From NCBI GenBank assembly GCA_022316685.1, contig JAKJHU010000036.1, positions 5,095,036 to 5,159,035 on the forward strand: a stretch of DNA of 64,000 nt, in the 5' to 3' direction. This document shows positions 9,607 to 18,625 of the stretch, in pieces. Below the pieces are notes generated by a model. That model was not told the DNA's origin and made no database searches. It saw nothing but the letters and a program-made list of their open reading frames with translations. How positions within the stretch are numbered: position 1 is the stretch's first letter; each line of letters begins with the position of its first letter. The translations under genes and the position numbers were made by a program. The DNA is from Progne subis subis. Lineage: Eukaryota > Chordata > Aves > Passeriformes > Hirundinidae.

Positions 9607-12600
9607 AATTCTTTTGGGATGCCCATGAAGGAGAAAGCCTGGATGAGGTGTTTAATTGCATCCGAGGTCTTCTCCCCTGTGTGGGCGGAAGCGAAAACTG
9701 CACCGGAGAAAGTGTCCACTGACACGTGCACATATTTAGATCGGCCGAATTGGGGGATATGTGTCACGTCAGTCTGCCACAGCTCACAGCTGTTCAGACC
9801 TCTGGGGTTCACTCCCGCACTTAAGGTGGGGAGTGCATGCTGGTTACAGGAGGGACACGTAGCTACAATTGCCTTAGCCTGTTCCCGGGTGATGTGAAAC
9901 CGGCGAACAAGGCCAGGTGCGTTCTGATGGTGAAGCTGATGGCTGAGCTTTGCCTGCTCAAAAATGCTTGGCAATGGGGCCATCGCTGCAGGAGCAGCAA
10001 GAGCATCAGCCCTTCTGTTCCCCTCAGCTATGAAACCTGGCAAATCGGTGTGTGATCTCGTATGCATCACAAAAAATGGCTGCTCTCTGTGGGAGACAAG
10101 CTTAACAAGCTTAGAAAGCAGCTCAAACAGTGCTGTGTTAGACACTTCCTGCAGTATTGCCTGATCTGCCCTTGATACCACCCCCGCTACATAAGCGGAG
10201 TCCGTTACTAAATTGAAGGGTTCGGGGAACCTTTCAAAAGCCCTGACAACAGCGGCCAACTCAGCAACCTGAGGTGATCCCTCCACCTCGGCAACATCTG
10301 CCTCCCACTGCTGAGTCTGAGGGTCCTTCCAAGTCATGACTGACTTGTGGGACCTTCCGGACGTGTCCGTGAAAACTGTCAGGGCCTCTAAAGGCTTCCT
10401 GCTCCGAACATCTTTCAAATTCAGTGTGAATTTGGCATCCTGATTAAAAATTTTGTGGGCTGGCCGATGAATTGAGATTTGCCCAGTGAAGGAATCTAGA
10501 GCAAACTGCAGTGCTTCATTTTCCTGAAGCAGGTGTTCTAACATTGCCTTTGTAATTTGGCCCGATCTTAATCCAATTGGAATGTGAATGCATTCAAAAT
10601 CACACCCTGCCAATTCCCTGATCCGGACTCTGGCTTTTCGGATCAGTTCAGCCACCAGTTCCTGTGGACGTGTCATTCTCTTGGACCTTTGATGGCTGAG
10701 AAAGACCCATTCTATGATTAGAAGCGGGTCCTCTCTGCCCTGGTCCTTTTTGATGTTATTTCTCCATTGGAAAATGACTCCATGTAGGTGTGGCAATTTC
10801 CCCATTATTATGAATTTGAAAGGCAGGTCCGGATCACACTGGTGGGCCTGCCGAGTGGACATCAGATGCTGTACCTTTTCCAGCGTCTCCTTCGCTTCCG
10901 GGGTTAGTTCCCTGGGAGAACTCAGCTCCTCTCCCCCTTTCAATAAATTGAAAAGAGGGGCTAGGTCCTCGGTTGTGAGGCCTAGCCAGGGTCTCACCCA
11001 ATTCAATGCCCCACACAGTTGATGGACATCTGCAAGGGTCTGAATTCTGGCCTTGATTTCCAATTTCTGCGGCACAATGGTCCGCTTGCCAATTTCCAGC
11101 CCAAGGTACCTCCAAGGTGGCATCCTTTGAACTTTGTCTTCCTGCAGCTCGAACCCTGCAACAACCAATGCATTAATTGTCAGGTCAAGCGCATGGGACA
11201 AGACATCATCGGTGGGGGCACACACAAGCACATCATCCATATAATGATGGATGATTGCTTTCTCTGCGGCTACGCGGACCGGGGACAGCAAGGAAGCCAC
11301 ATACCACTGGCAGATGATAGGTGACACCTTCATCCCTTGGGGTAAAACCCTCCAATGGTAGCGTTTCCTCGGGGCCTCTCGGTTAATGGTGGGAACCGAG
11401 AATGCAAAACGTGGTGCGTCGTCAGGGTGTAGGGGAATATGGAAGAAACAATCTTTTATATCTATAACAGCCAATTTCCAATTTTGTGGGAGCATGGTCG
11501 GGGTAGGCATCCCAGGTTGAAGAGAGCCCATGTCTTCTATCACGTTGTTAATTTGTCTGAGATCCTGGAGGAGTCTCCACTTGTCCTTCCCCGGCTTCTG
11601 GATAACGAAAACCGGTGAATTCCAAGGGCTGGTGGTCTCTACAATGTGACCCTTAGCTAACTGCTCCTCCACGAGCTCTTCGAGCGCCTTCAACTTCTGT
11701 TTTGAAAGCGGCCACTGTTCCACCCACACTGGCGAATCTGTTTTCCAATTCAGCTTGTGGGTAGGGCGCTCCTCAGCGACCGCTGCCCAAAAATCCTGTG
11801 GGGGGTCTGGGATGTCAATCGTGACTCCCCACTGGGCCATTAGGTCTCTCCCCAACAAGGGTTCCCTATAATCCAAAACAAAAGGGCGTAAACTGGCCAA
11901 TTGCCCTTTTGGCCCCTTAATTTGCACCACACTCTTTGATTGTTTGGCCAATTGCATTCCCCCTATTCCTTGCACGTGTCCTGCCACGTTTTCCAAGGCC
12001 CAACGTGACGGCCAGTGCTTAACTGGAATTACAGTCACGTGCACACCCATGTCTAGGAGGCCTGTGATGTTAATGGCCTCATCACCCACCTGTAATTCAC
12101 ATCTCACCTGGGGTTTCACTTCTGTGATGCTGTGCACAGGACAAGCTGTTGGTATGTTATCTTCTTCCAGTCGTTCCCAGGTGGGTATGATCTGGGCAAC
12201 TATCTGCCCTTTAGGTAGGAATGTTGGTGGGTGAGTGCAGCGTAGCCAGAGAACGAATTTTCCAGGATTGTTATCAAGTGTTCCTGGAAGAATTTCGATC
12301 TCTTTTGGGGTGTGTTTGCAGTCCCCCACAACGATGAGCTTACCTTTGACCCTTGGCCAGGTACCCTGCTCACTGTTGTCAACTGACACAAAATTCCAGT
12401 CGTCGTCTTTCAGGTGCAAACCCTCCGTGAGCTGCAACCTGTAGGGGGTATATTTAGAATTGGTTGTCAAAATCGGTTGTGCCATGTCATGATCCGTGTA
12501 AGTCATTTCCAGTGTGTTATTTTTGCTGCCACCCTGAATGGGGCAATGCAGCTTCTCCTTCTTTTTCCCTTGGCTCCCTTTCCCCTCCCCTCCTGCCCGG

Positions 12601-12647
12601 TCCACCCCATTTTTTTCCTCACGCAGGGTGGACCTGCGCTCTTTCAC
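9438..12647 (-). CDS. pol: Fused dUTPase-like, protease, reverse transcriptase/RNase H and N-terminal integrase frame
   Basis: A continuous frame of about 1,069 codons entered from gag by -1 frameshifting; it has no ATG at its left end (GTG at 12647). Domains by residue: a dUTPase-fold-like region about 60-158 (PGTLDNNPGKF, LPKGQIVAQI); aspartic protease about 180-280, with active site L198-D199-M200-G201 and LLGRDLM at 264-270; RT about 315-560, with Asp396 and YMDD at 469-472; connection; RNase H about 752-885, with Asp761, Glu796, Asp816 and Asp881; integrase from about 895, with H903/H907, C931/C934 and catalytic D960. After residue 1014 the frame is wrong and the last about 55 residues are nonsense. 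The protease triplet is D-M-G rather than the family D-T-G/D-S-G, so activity is doubtful. RT and RNase H catalytic residues all look intact. Protease and pol share one frame here, unlike MMTV-type betaretroviruses. Confidence 0.92.
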   Translation of the reverse strand: MKERRSTLREEKNGVDRAGGEGKGSQGKKKEKLHCPIQGGSKNNTLEMTYTDHDMAQPILTTNSKYTPYRLQLTEGLHLKDDDWNFVSVDNSEQGTWPRVKGKLIVVGDCKHTPKEIEILPGTLDNNPGKFVLWLRCTHPPTFLPKGQIVAQIIPTWERLEEDNIPTACPVHSITEVKPQVRCELQVGDEAINITGLLDMGVHVTVIPVKHWPSRWALENVAGHVQGIGGMQLAKQSKSVVQIKGPKGQLASLRPFVLDYREPLLGRDLMAQWGVTIDIPDPPQDFWAAVAEERPTHKLNWKTDSPVWVEQWPLSKQKLKALEELVEEQLAKGHIVETTSPWNSPVFVIQKPGKDKWRLLQDLRQINNVIEDMGSLQPGMPTPTMLPQNWKLAVIDIKDCFFHIPLHPDDAPRFAFSVPTINREAPRKRYHWRVLPQGMKVSPIICQWYVASLLSPVRVAAEKAIIHHYMDDVLVCAPTDDVLSHALDLTINALVVAGFELQEDKVQRMPPWRYLGLEIGKRTIVPQKLEIKARIQTLADVHQLCGALNWVRPWLGLTTEDLAPLFNLLKGGEELSSPRELTPEAKETLEKVQHLMSTRQAHQCDPDLPFKFIIMGKLPHLHGVIFQWRNNIKKDQGREDPLLIIEWVFLSHQRSKRMTRPQELVAELIRKARVRIRELAGCDFECIHIPIGLRSGQITKAMLEHLLQENEALQFALDSFTGQISIHRPAHKIFNQDAKFTLNLKDVRSRKPLEALTVFTDTSGRSHKSVMTWKDPQTQQWEADVAEVEGSPQVAELAAVVRAFERFPEPFNLVTDSAYVAGVVSRADQAILQEVSNTALFELLSKLVKLVSHREQPFFVMHTRSHTDLPGFIAEGNRRADALAAPAAMAPLPSIFEQAKLSHQLHHQNAPGLVRRFHITREQAKAIVATCPSCNQHALPTLSAGVNPRGLNSCELWQTDVTHIPQFGRSKYVHVSVDTFSGAVFASAHTGEKTSDAIKHLIQAFSFMGIPKELKLIMAQRTVPRNSAASCNNGEWVIKLASLIPRQAKQWWRGPTGKSKGSSTNNNRC

Positions 12648-14642
12648 CAGTTTTTTTGTGAGGGTTTAAACCCTCTCCCTTTTTCCCCTTCCCCTCCCCC
12701 TTTTTTGTTTTTGAGGTCCTCTAATTCTTTCTTGAGGGGGCATTTGGAAACCCAATGCCCCAAATTCCCGCACAAAAAACACTTCTGGGAGCTCTGAGCA
12801 GAAGGCTTCTTTCCGGTGTTCGGTGTTTTTCGGGAATCTTCCGCTTCCAGGGCTGCAACTTGATGAGGTTTGGGCCACGGACCTGTAGAACTCATTAAAG
12901 GAACCTTTACCTGACATACCTGAAGCATGTCTGGTAAGGTTGGTTTGGGGTTTAGGGGTAAACTTAAAATCGCAGCACGACATAAATCATTTGCATTTGA
13001 AAACGCAATCTCTGTTAAAATGTGTTCCCGAGCCATCTCATTTTTGACCTGAGCTTCAATAGCTCGGGACAGTCTGCCTACAAAATCTGTGAAAGACTCC
13101 CTTTGGTCCTGCTTGATTTTTGAATATGAAATCGCAGGACCTTGTGTTTGCATGCTGAAGAATGCAGTCAGGGCTGTCTCTCTCACTACATGGAGGCACT
13201 GGACAGGAATGACCACTTGGTCAGTGGCTTCTGCCCACTGCCCCTCCCCAGCCAGGTGGTCTAGAGTGATGGGGTTTCCTTGAGCATCAGCTCTAGTGTT
13301 AACATTGTTGAGAAGCCCTGGTAAGGCATCTTGGAGCAGCTGTTTCCAAGCTGTGACCCATAGGATATACTCCATTGGGTTCAACAGACAAGAAAACAGG
13401 TACTTTAAATCAGCAGGCACCACCTCCTCTGCAGAGAGATCTGCTCTGAGAAGCCCCCTGAAATACGGCCCATCCCGGCCATATATCCTGTGAGCTTTGC
13501 AGATCTCTTTGATGGTGGCTCGGGGAAATGGATGGTACTCTGCCCTGTTGTTACCCCCGCGGGCATTGCGGAAGGTAACAGGGGCAAGGGTGGGAATGGA
13601 GCAGGAGCTGGCAGCAGCATCTGTCCCTGTTCCCTGCTCGGGCACTTCTGGGTTTGAGGGAGCTGGGACGCCCGTGCCCTGAGGCACTTGGTTGCCTGGC
13701 AACTGCGTCCCTGCAGGGGGCGCGGTTTGCCCGGGGGGTGACGTCATCGAGGAGTGGGGGGGGTGGGGGGGATCCCGGGGGAGCGGGCTCGAGCCCCTCC
13801 GGGGCGGGCGGCGGCGCGGCGGCTGCGGGGGGGAAGGGGTGCCGCAGTGCGCACGCGCAGCCACCGGGGGTTGGGGGGGGCAGCGCGGCGGCGGCGGCGT
13901 GCGGCGCGGCCGGCCCGGCGCCGCGTGGGGCGGGGGCGGGGCCGCGCGAGTCGGGGCCGGCACCACGCGGGGTGGGGGCGGGGCCGCGCGAGTCGGGGCG
14001 GGGGGCGGACGGGGCGGGGCCGCGCCGCGCGGGGCAGGGGGGGGCAGGGCCGCGCGGCAGGCACCCGACGTCACAGGGGTAAGGCGGGGCGGGGGAGGGG
14101 GGCGGGGCGGGGCCGCGCCGTGCGGGCACCACGTCACCGGGGCAGGGAGGGGTGGGCGGTGCTGAGGGGGCGGGGGAGTCCCCTGCCATGCGGTCGCCGC
14201 CATCTTGGGAGCCCCAAGAGGACCACGTGGCTTCAGACCCAGTTCCCCGTTCCGCAGAAAAACGAACGCGGCATTTTTGAACGGGACACGGGGACCGGAG
14301 AAAGGAGGAGGGGGGAGGAGGAGGGGGAGAACACGTTTCTCGGCTGGGCTCTTCCTGCACTCTCTTTTGAGACTGAATTGCCGAATTTACTTTTGTTGCT
14401 ATAGTAAAATACTTTGTAGCTTTTTTGTCTCCAGTTCGAATGAGCCGAATTAATTCTTTTTCTACAGTGCCGCAGAAGTCGGCACTGCAGACTCTGTCGG
14501 GAGAAACTTGGGGAAAATGCAGATGAACCCAGCGAACAAAACTTCTTAACTCGCCGTTTGAGATTTTCAATTTGGCCTCGTTAACAACAGAAGCATAGTT
14601 ATAATACAACCTTTTCTGAGCAACCGTTAGCTTTCCACCCAT
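12644..14642 (-). CDS. gag: gag polyprotein, broken by a frame change in a GC-rich proline-rich region
   Basis: The N-terminal part (14642 down to about 14200) starts MGGKL with Gly2, a myristoylation-type start, and has a matrix-like sequence with RSFVRWVHLHFPQV. The capsid and nucleocapsid are in another frame (open 14203-12644). This includes a capsid region with LKYLFSCLLNPMEYILWVTA, a major homology region (about codons 366-383 of that frame, QRESFTDFVGRLSRAIE) and one zinc knuckle CFLCGNLGHWVSKC (C-x2-C-x4-H-x4-C), followed by a Lys/Gly-rich tail. The two parts overlap in a roughly 500-bp Pro/Ala/Arg-rich stretch open in all minus frames, so the frame change lies within 13551-14203 and cannot be placed exactly. 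A single knuckle is fewer than the two usual in betaretroviruses. The gag stop at 12644-12646 lies just after the slippery site. Confidence 0.9.
12650..12656 (-). promoter_or_regulatory. gag/pro -1 ribosomal frameshift site A AAA AAC
   Basis: The gag codons read CAA AAA AAC TGG TGA on the proviral strand. The heptamer A AAA AAC is in the correct phase for a -1 slip (X XXY YYZ). The slipped frame continues CTG GTG AAA into the pro-pol frame that starts at 12647. It is the same heptamer known at the MMTV gag-pro junction. A downstream stimulatory RNA structure was not modelled. Confidence 0.88.
13690..14180 (-). repeat. GC-rich tandem repeats coding a Pro/Ala/Arg-rich gag linker
   Basis: This stretch is almost entirely G and C and rich in CpG. 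A unit containing gggcggggccgcgcgagtcg is repeated 42 bp apart (about 13932 and 13974), giving a 14-residue repeat in one frame (PDSRGPAP and following). Related shorter units continue on both sides. It is open in every minus frame and several plus frames because stop codons need A/T. The plus strand has many runs of four or more G with short spacers, so quadruplex potential is high. Plus-strand frames here (about 13654-14404) are shadows. Confidence 0.85.
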
Positions 14643-14837
14643 GTTTTGATACTAAGTTGCTTTTGAACCCAAACCCAGATGAAAAGCACTCCCCCCTGCT
14701 GACCCCGTTCGCTCAAAATCACAGGAGGTTTAACCCTTTAGCTGCGCAGCTATTTTTGGAGGATTTTTTCCTCCCCAATGGCTTCCCCCTCCCTCGGGGG
14801 AACCCTAAAACCAGTAAATATGTCCCGTTGTGGGTAT

Positions 14838-14846
14838 ACTTACCTG
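14838..14846 (-). promoter_or_regulatory. Consensus major splice donor
   Basis: The proviral strand reads CAG|GTAAGT, a perfect match to the vertebrate 5' splice-site consensus, about 300 nt inside the 5' LTR and 200 nt before the gag ATG. This is the usual place for the major donor that produces env mRNA. Confidence 0.8.
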
Positions 14847-15124
14847 TTCCTGTGCCTGGGGGGTGCGTGGGTCTGGATGTTCTGCTGCAAGAAGGACTCC
14901 GGTCGGGGCCCCAAAGCTGCCCTTCTTTCCCCTGGAACTTGCCTTGTTTAAAAGTCAATTTCACAGGGGTGCGTGACGCCCAGAGACTGTTCTTCGGGCT
15001 AAATCAGCCCCAGTCCGTTCGCAGGGTCCGCCTCGTCTCCAGTGGACCCTGCGTGGGCACCAGACGCTCTGTCTCCGTGGAGCCGTGTCCACGTGGTCGA
15101 AGCTGCTTCTGCCGGCGTGGTCCG

Positions 15125-15142
15125 CCCCGAGTTGGCGCGCCA
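15125..15142 (-). promoter_or_regulatory. Primer binding site, unusual tRNA match
   Basis: Two bases inside the 5' LTR the proviral strand reads TGGCGCGCCAACTCGGGG. The TGG start complements a tRNA 3' CCA. The nearest primer I recall is tRNA-Lys1,2 (TGGCGCCCAAC type, used by betaretroviruses), but with an extra G and further mismatches. The core GGCGCGCC is palindromic. The position is firm; the tRNA identity is not. Confidence 0.75.
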
Positions 15143-15144
15143 AA

Positions 15145-15874
15145 TGTATCTGGTTTATTCCCCACTCCGGGCGGGAGATGACCTCTGGCTAGCTCGGTCA
15201 ACACAGATACAGATGTTTCCAGTTCGTTTCGGCTTCGGCTTAGCAGTTGGACCCCGTATGTTGAGACAGTCAACAGCAGCAGAAGAGAAAAGGCTGGCTC
15301 TCAGCTTAGCAGGTTAAAAGATGTTTATTAGCTTCAGAGTTGAGAAGCAGAGAGCTCCGAGCTCAGAGGCGAGAGCTCAGAGGCTGGGAGCTGAGCAGCT
15401 GAGCGAGAGCTGCTCGGAGAGCTGCTGGGAGAGCTGCTGGGAGAGAGCTGCTGGGAGAGCTGCTTAGAGAGAGTTCGAATCTCCCTCCTCTACCTTATAA
15501 GCGGGGGAGGGGTTCCAGGGAGGATACAACAAGACAACAAATCAGGGGATCCAGGGGGTAACAAGGTGTGCCCACCCCCAAGCCTCGGACCAACCACCTC
15601 CAGAGGAAAAGAATTCCCCCAGGCTACCTGTCCACCCTAAGCCCTCTCCCTGAGGTTTTGCAATCTGGGAGGGACCCCTGGAGTGATAGACAGGCTGCCC
15701 CGGAGTGAGGGGGGGCAGAGGGATGTTACATGCCATGTGAGGAGTGGGATGATTGACACAAAACACCTTATTATACAGATGACACAAAAGGGATACAAAA
15801 TTGGGGATACAGTGAAATGAACCATAACATAAACTTCTTACAAAAACCTAATAAAACAGTTCTGCACCACTACA
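15145..15874 (-). repeat. 5' LTR of the provirus
   Basis: 730 bp, identical by eye to 7707-8436. On the proviral strand U3 begins at 15874, the TATA element is at 15502-15495 and AATAAA at 15329-15324. This copy is the promoter for proviral RNA. Being the same length and sequence as the 3' LTR, it marks a young insertion or recent gene conversion. Confidence 0.95.
15495..15502 (-). promoter_or_regulatory. TATA box of the 5' LTR (proviral promoter)
   Basis: CTTATAAG, at the same place as in the 3' LTR. Transcription should start about 25-30 nt further along the minus strand, near 15470, in front of the AG/CT-rich repeat array. Confidence 0.7.
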
Positions 15875-15880
15875 GATATT
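15875..15880. repeat. Target-site duplication (gatatt), right copy
   Basis: Exact match to 7701-7706, directly after the terminal CA of the LTR. It proves that both ends of the provirus come from one integration. Confidence 0.93.
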
Positions 15881-18204
15881 GTTTATATAAACATCAACTT
15901 TCTTAAGTTACCAAGAATATTTGATAGTGAAGATTCCTTCCTTGACTGTTCCTACAAGATGGAAGTATTTCTCAGTCTCCTTCTCCCCACCATTCCTCAG
16001 AAAACGGTCCCATTAATGGGATTTACATTGGAATCCATATACCAAATTTTGGATGGACTGCTAAAATGTAGACAGATGGATGACATCTTAAATGCAGATG
16101 TGTATATCTGGGTTGCTTATTTCCCTGGTATGGTCAACAAATAGGTGATTCTAATAATGTCTTTCATTTACTCTTGCTGTGGATCTTAGAAGTAATTAGC
16201 TGATTCACATGCTGGGTTTTTGTTGTTGTTGTTTTTTTTTTTTTTTTTTTCCCATGTGATGTAAATTTCTGAGGTTGTGTGAGATAAACCTTATTTCTGC
16301 TATGTCTTATAGTGGGCTGGTAAAGTTAATTCTCTGTCTGACTTCCCAATTTCTTTGGGTATCCCCTTACCTAAATATGGTTTTGTGTCTAATTTGAAAG
16401 GAAGTCATACTTTAATAAAATCTCTGCTAGATACTAGCTCTTTGTCACAAGACATATTTAAGTTGTGCCTTTCTTGTGCCATCAAGGAAGGCCTCTGATG
16501 CAAGATCCAGCCCTTTCATTCTGGGGGTGAAGACCTATCCTCCCAAGTCCTAGTAAGCAATCATAAGAATGTACACATCTATCTCTCCATGTATTTTCCT
16601 TCTAGCAGCATAGTTTTTCTGACCCTGTTTCCATCTTCACTTTCCACCCTGTATCTCTTGGTGTTTCCAGTGGCCCCACACCAAGCTGGACTAGGGCATC
16701 ACTGCAGCAGTGGGATCACACTCATGCTGTCCTGCAAGATGCTGTCTGCATGTCTGAGGGCAGGCTGTGTTCTGACTCCTCATGCCCCCAGAAAGCAGAC
16801 AGATGCAGGCAGGGGGCTGCATGCCAGCTTTATGCCTGGCAGAAGCCCAGGGGAATGCTGAGACTCAGGCAGGATCTCTGTGTTGCTGCAGTGCTCGCAG
16901 CGCCCCTCCTCCAGCATGGCAATGGTACGTGGCTGAAAACCACCACCCCATTCCTGTACCTAGCTGCTGTCAGCCACAGGCTTGGAACCATGTAGGCAAG
17001 TCTGTGCTCTGGGATCCTCCATGCCTGGAAACAATCTGCCACTTACAGTCTTGCTTGTAAATTACCAAAAACCAAAAGTATGGATTACTGACCATTGATC
17101 ACATGCTTGGGAGGAGGAATTCTTATGATTTAAGGTCTTCACGAACATTACCGAATTCAGGAGGCATGTGGCACACTTAAAGTCAGGAATTTACATACAA
17201 GTTCATATGAAGGATACCTACCCTACCAACTGTTGCTGTAGAAGGACTTACAGGTGTCAATGTCTTTTTTTTTTTAACTGCTGGTCAGTTAAAATCAGGG
17301 ATGATATTCTGGGTTCTCCTTCTCTCTACTTGTCTTTGTTGCTGCAGTGCTCTTTTGCCTTTGTCTTTGCCTTTGTCTCCTTTCTTGAGTTATTGTCTTC
17401 CAACATGTCTTAACAAGTTTCTTTATGGCTATGAACCCTTTGGGGTCAGGGACATGTCTTGTTAAAACTTAAGGAGTGATATAGAAGCAATTTTTACCAT
17501 GCTAGAATAAAATTTAGATATAGATATGAGGTATAATAAAACTCTGCACTCACATACATGGCCACAGTTGGAAATGTCCACTTGAGAACAGAACAAGGGG
17601 CACAGTCTGCAAAGGTCAGTGTTGCTAAATATATATTCAATAATTAGTAATAATCTTTGCACTTTAAGTGCAACTGATAGAACTTCACCATAAATTCTTT
17701 TTGTTGTTGTTGTAGTTTAAAAGATTTGGTTTGTGATATAATAATGAGTACTTGACTAAATTTCTTATTGATTAATTAACTCTTTAGGAATCTGAATATG
17801 CACATTTTTCTTCAGTCTGATCTTTGTTATGCAAAACACGATTGAGCAATTAACTTTAATATAGTAACTGCTACTGAGCACTTAGAAATATGGATTTAGG
17901 TGGCATGTCTTGCAAGTTAACAACTGGCCTTAATTATGATGTTGAACTTTTGCACTAAAGTCCTACTGTGGTTTTAATATAGAAACCATGTCTTTTATGA
18001 AAAACTTTTTTTTTTTTTTTTTTATGTTCATGTGGATTTTTTTCCCTGTTGTATTTTTGGACACAGGATGTTAATAAGAAAACTTTAAAATTGTAGTTGG
18101 TGCAAAGAAATAGGAATAGAGGCAAGTTTAATATATAAGAAATCTGAACTGTTTCTGTAGGCTCAAAATGAAAATAATTGTAAAGCTCAGTTATTAATCA
18201 TATG
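15881..18204. other. Non-coding stretch right of the provirus
   Basis: AT-rich, with a T run at about 16228-16250. A locally GC-richer part at about 16560-17060 has several short open frames in different phases, none with a recognisable domain; it may be an old repeat. No gene supported. Confidence 0.5.
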
Positions 18205-18625
18205 TGTTTATAAACAATAAAATTGCTAATTCTTCTACTATTAGGAGAACCTTCCACCAGACCATGTTACTCAAAGTCCCATTAAGCCCAGCCTTGAACT
18301 CTTCCAGGAATGAAGAGTCCACAACTTCTCTAGTAAACCAATTCCTGTGCCTCACCACCCTCTGAGTAAAGGATTTCTTCCTAATATCTAATCTAAGCCT
18401 AACCTCTTTCCGTTTAGAACCATTGTCCCTTTTAATGTCACTCTCTGCCATATAAAAGTCACTCCCCCTCCTTTTCAAGCATCCTCAAGGTACTGGGAAG
18501 CTGTAGTGAGGTCTCCCCAAAGCCTTTTCTTCTCCATGCTGAATAGCCCTAACTCTCTCAGCCTTTCCCTATAGGAATGGTGTTCCAGTCCTGTCATCAA
18601 CTTAGTGTCTCTCCTATGGAGTCAT
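18205..18625 (-). mobile_element. CR1 LINE 3' fragment, old
   Basis: The reverse complement carries CR1 3' coding and UTR wording: a 'ggtttactagagaagttgtggactcttcattcctgg' type block (18302-18340), then 'cctcaccaccctctgagtaaaggatttcttcctaatatctaatctaagcc' type blocks (18352-18403), then 'gaggtctccccaaagccttttcttctccatgctgaatagcc' type blocks (18509-18549). These are hallmark avian CR1 strings. The 94-codon frame at 18194-18478 is part of this remnant and not a gene. Confidence 0.82.

Larger units (their letters stand above)
14643..15144 (-). other. Proviral untranslated leader
   Basis: About 500 bp between the 5' LTR and the gag ATG, containing the primer-binding region and a consensus splice donor. 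By position the RNA packaging signal should also lie here. No long frame is supported. Plus-strand frames across 14657-15181 are chance. Confidence 0.8.
7707..15874 (-). mobile_element. Nearly full-length betaretrovirus-like endogenous retrovirus (provirus)
   Basis: An 8,168-bp provirus in reverse orientation. It has two 730-bp LTRs starting TG and ending CA, a primer-binding region next to the 5' LTR, gag with major homology region and one CCHC zinc knuckle, a pro-pol frame with dUTPase-like, protease, RT (YMDD), RNase H and integrase domains, a shortened env, and a 14-nt polypurine tract. The 6-bp target duplication, a gag/pro -1 slippery site of the A AAA AAC type and a dUTPase-like segment ahead of the protease point to class II (ERVK, betaretrovirus-like). 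All three gene regions carry lesions, so the copy is not autonomous. The LTRs look identical, so the insertion is recent. Plus-strand open frames inside it are shadows. Confidence 0.96.

Noticed and set aside
13654..14404. Plus-strand frames of 140-216 codons, Gly/Arg/Ala-rich
   Set aside because: They are open only because the DNA is almost pure G/C and lacks stop codons; they lie antisense to gag.
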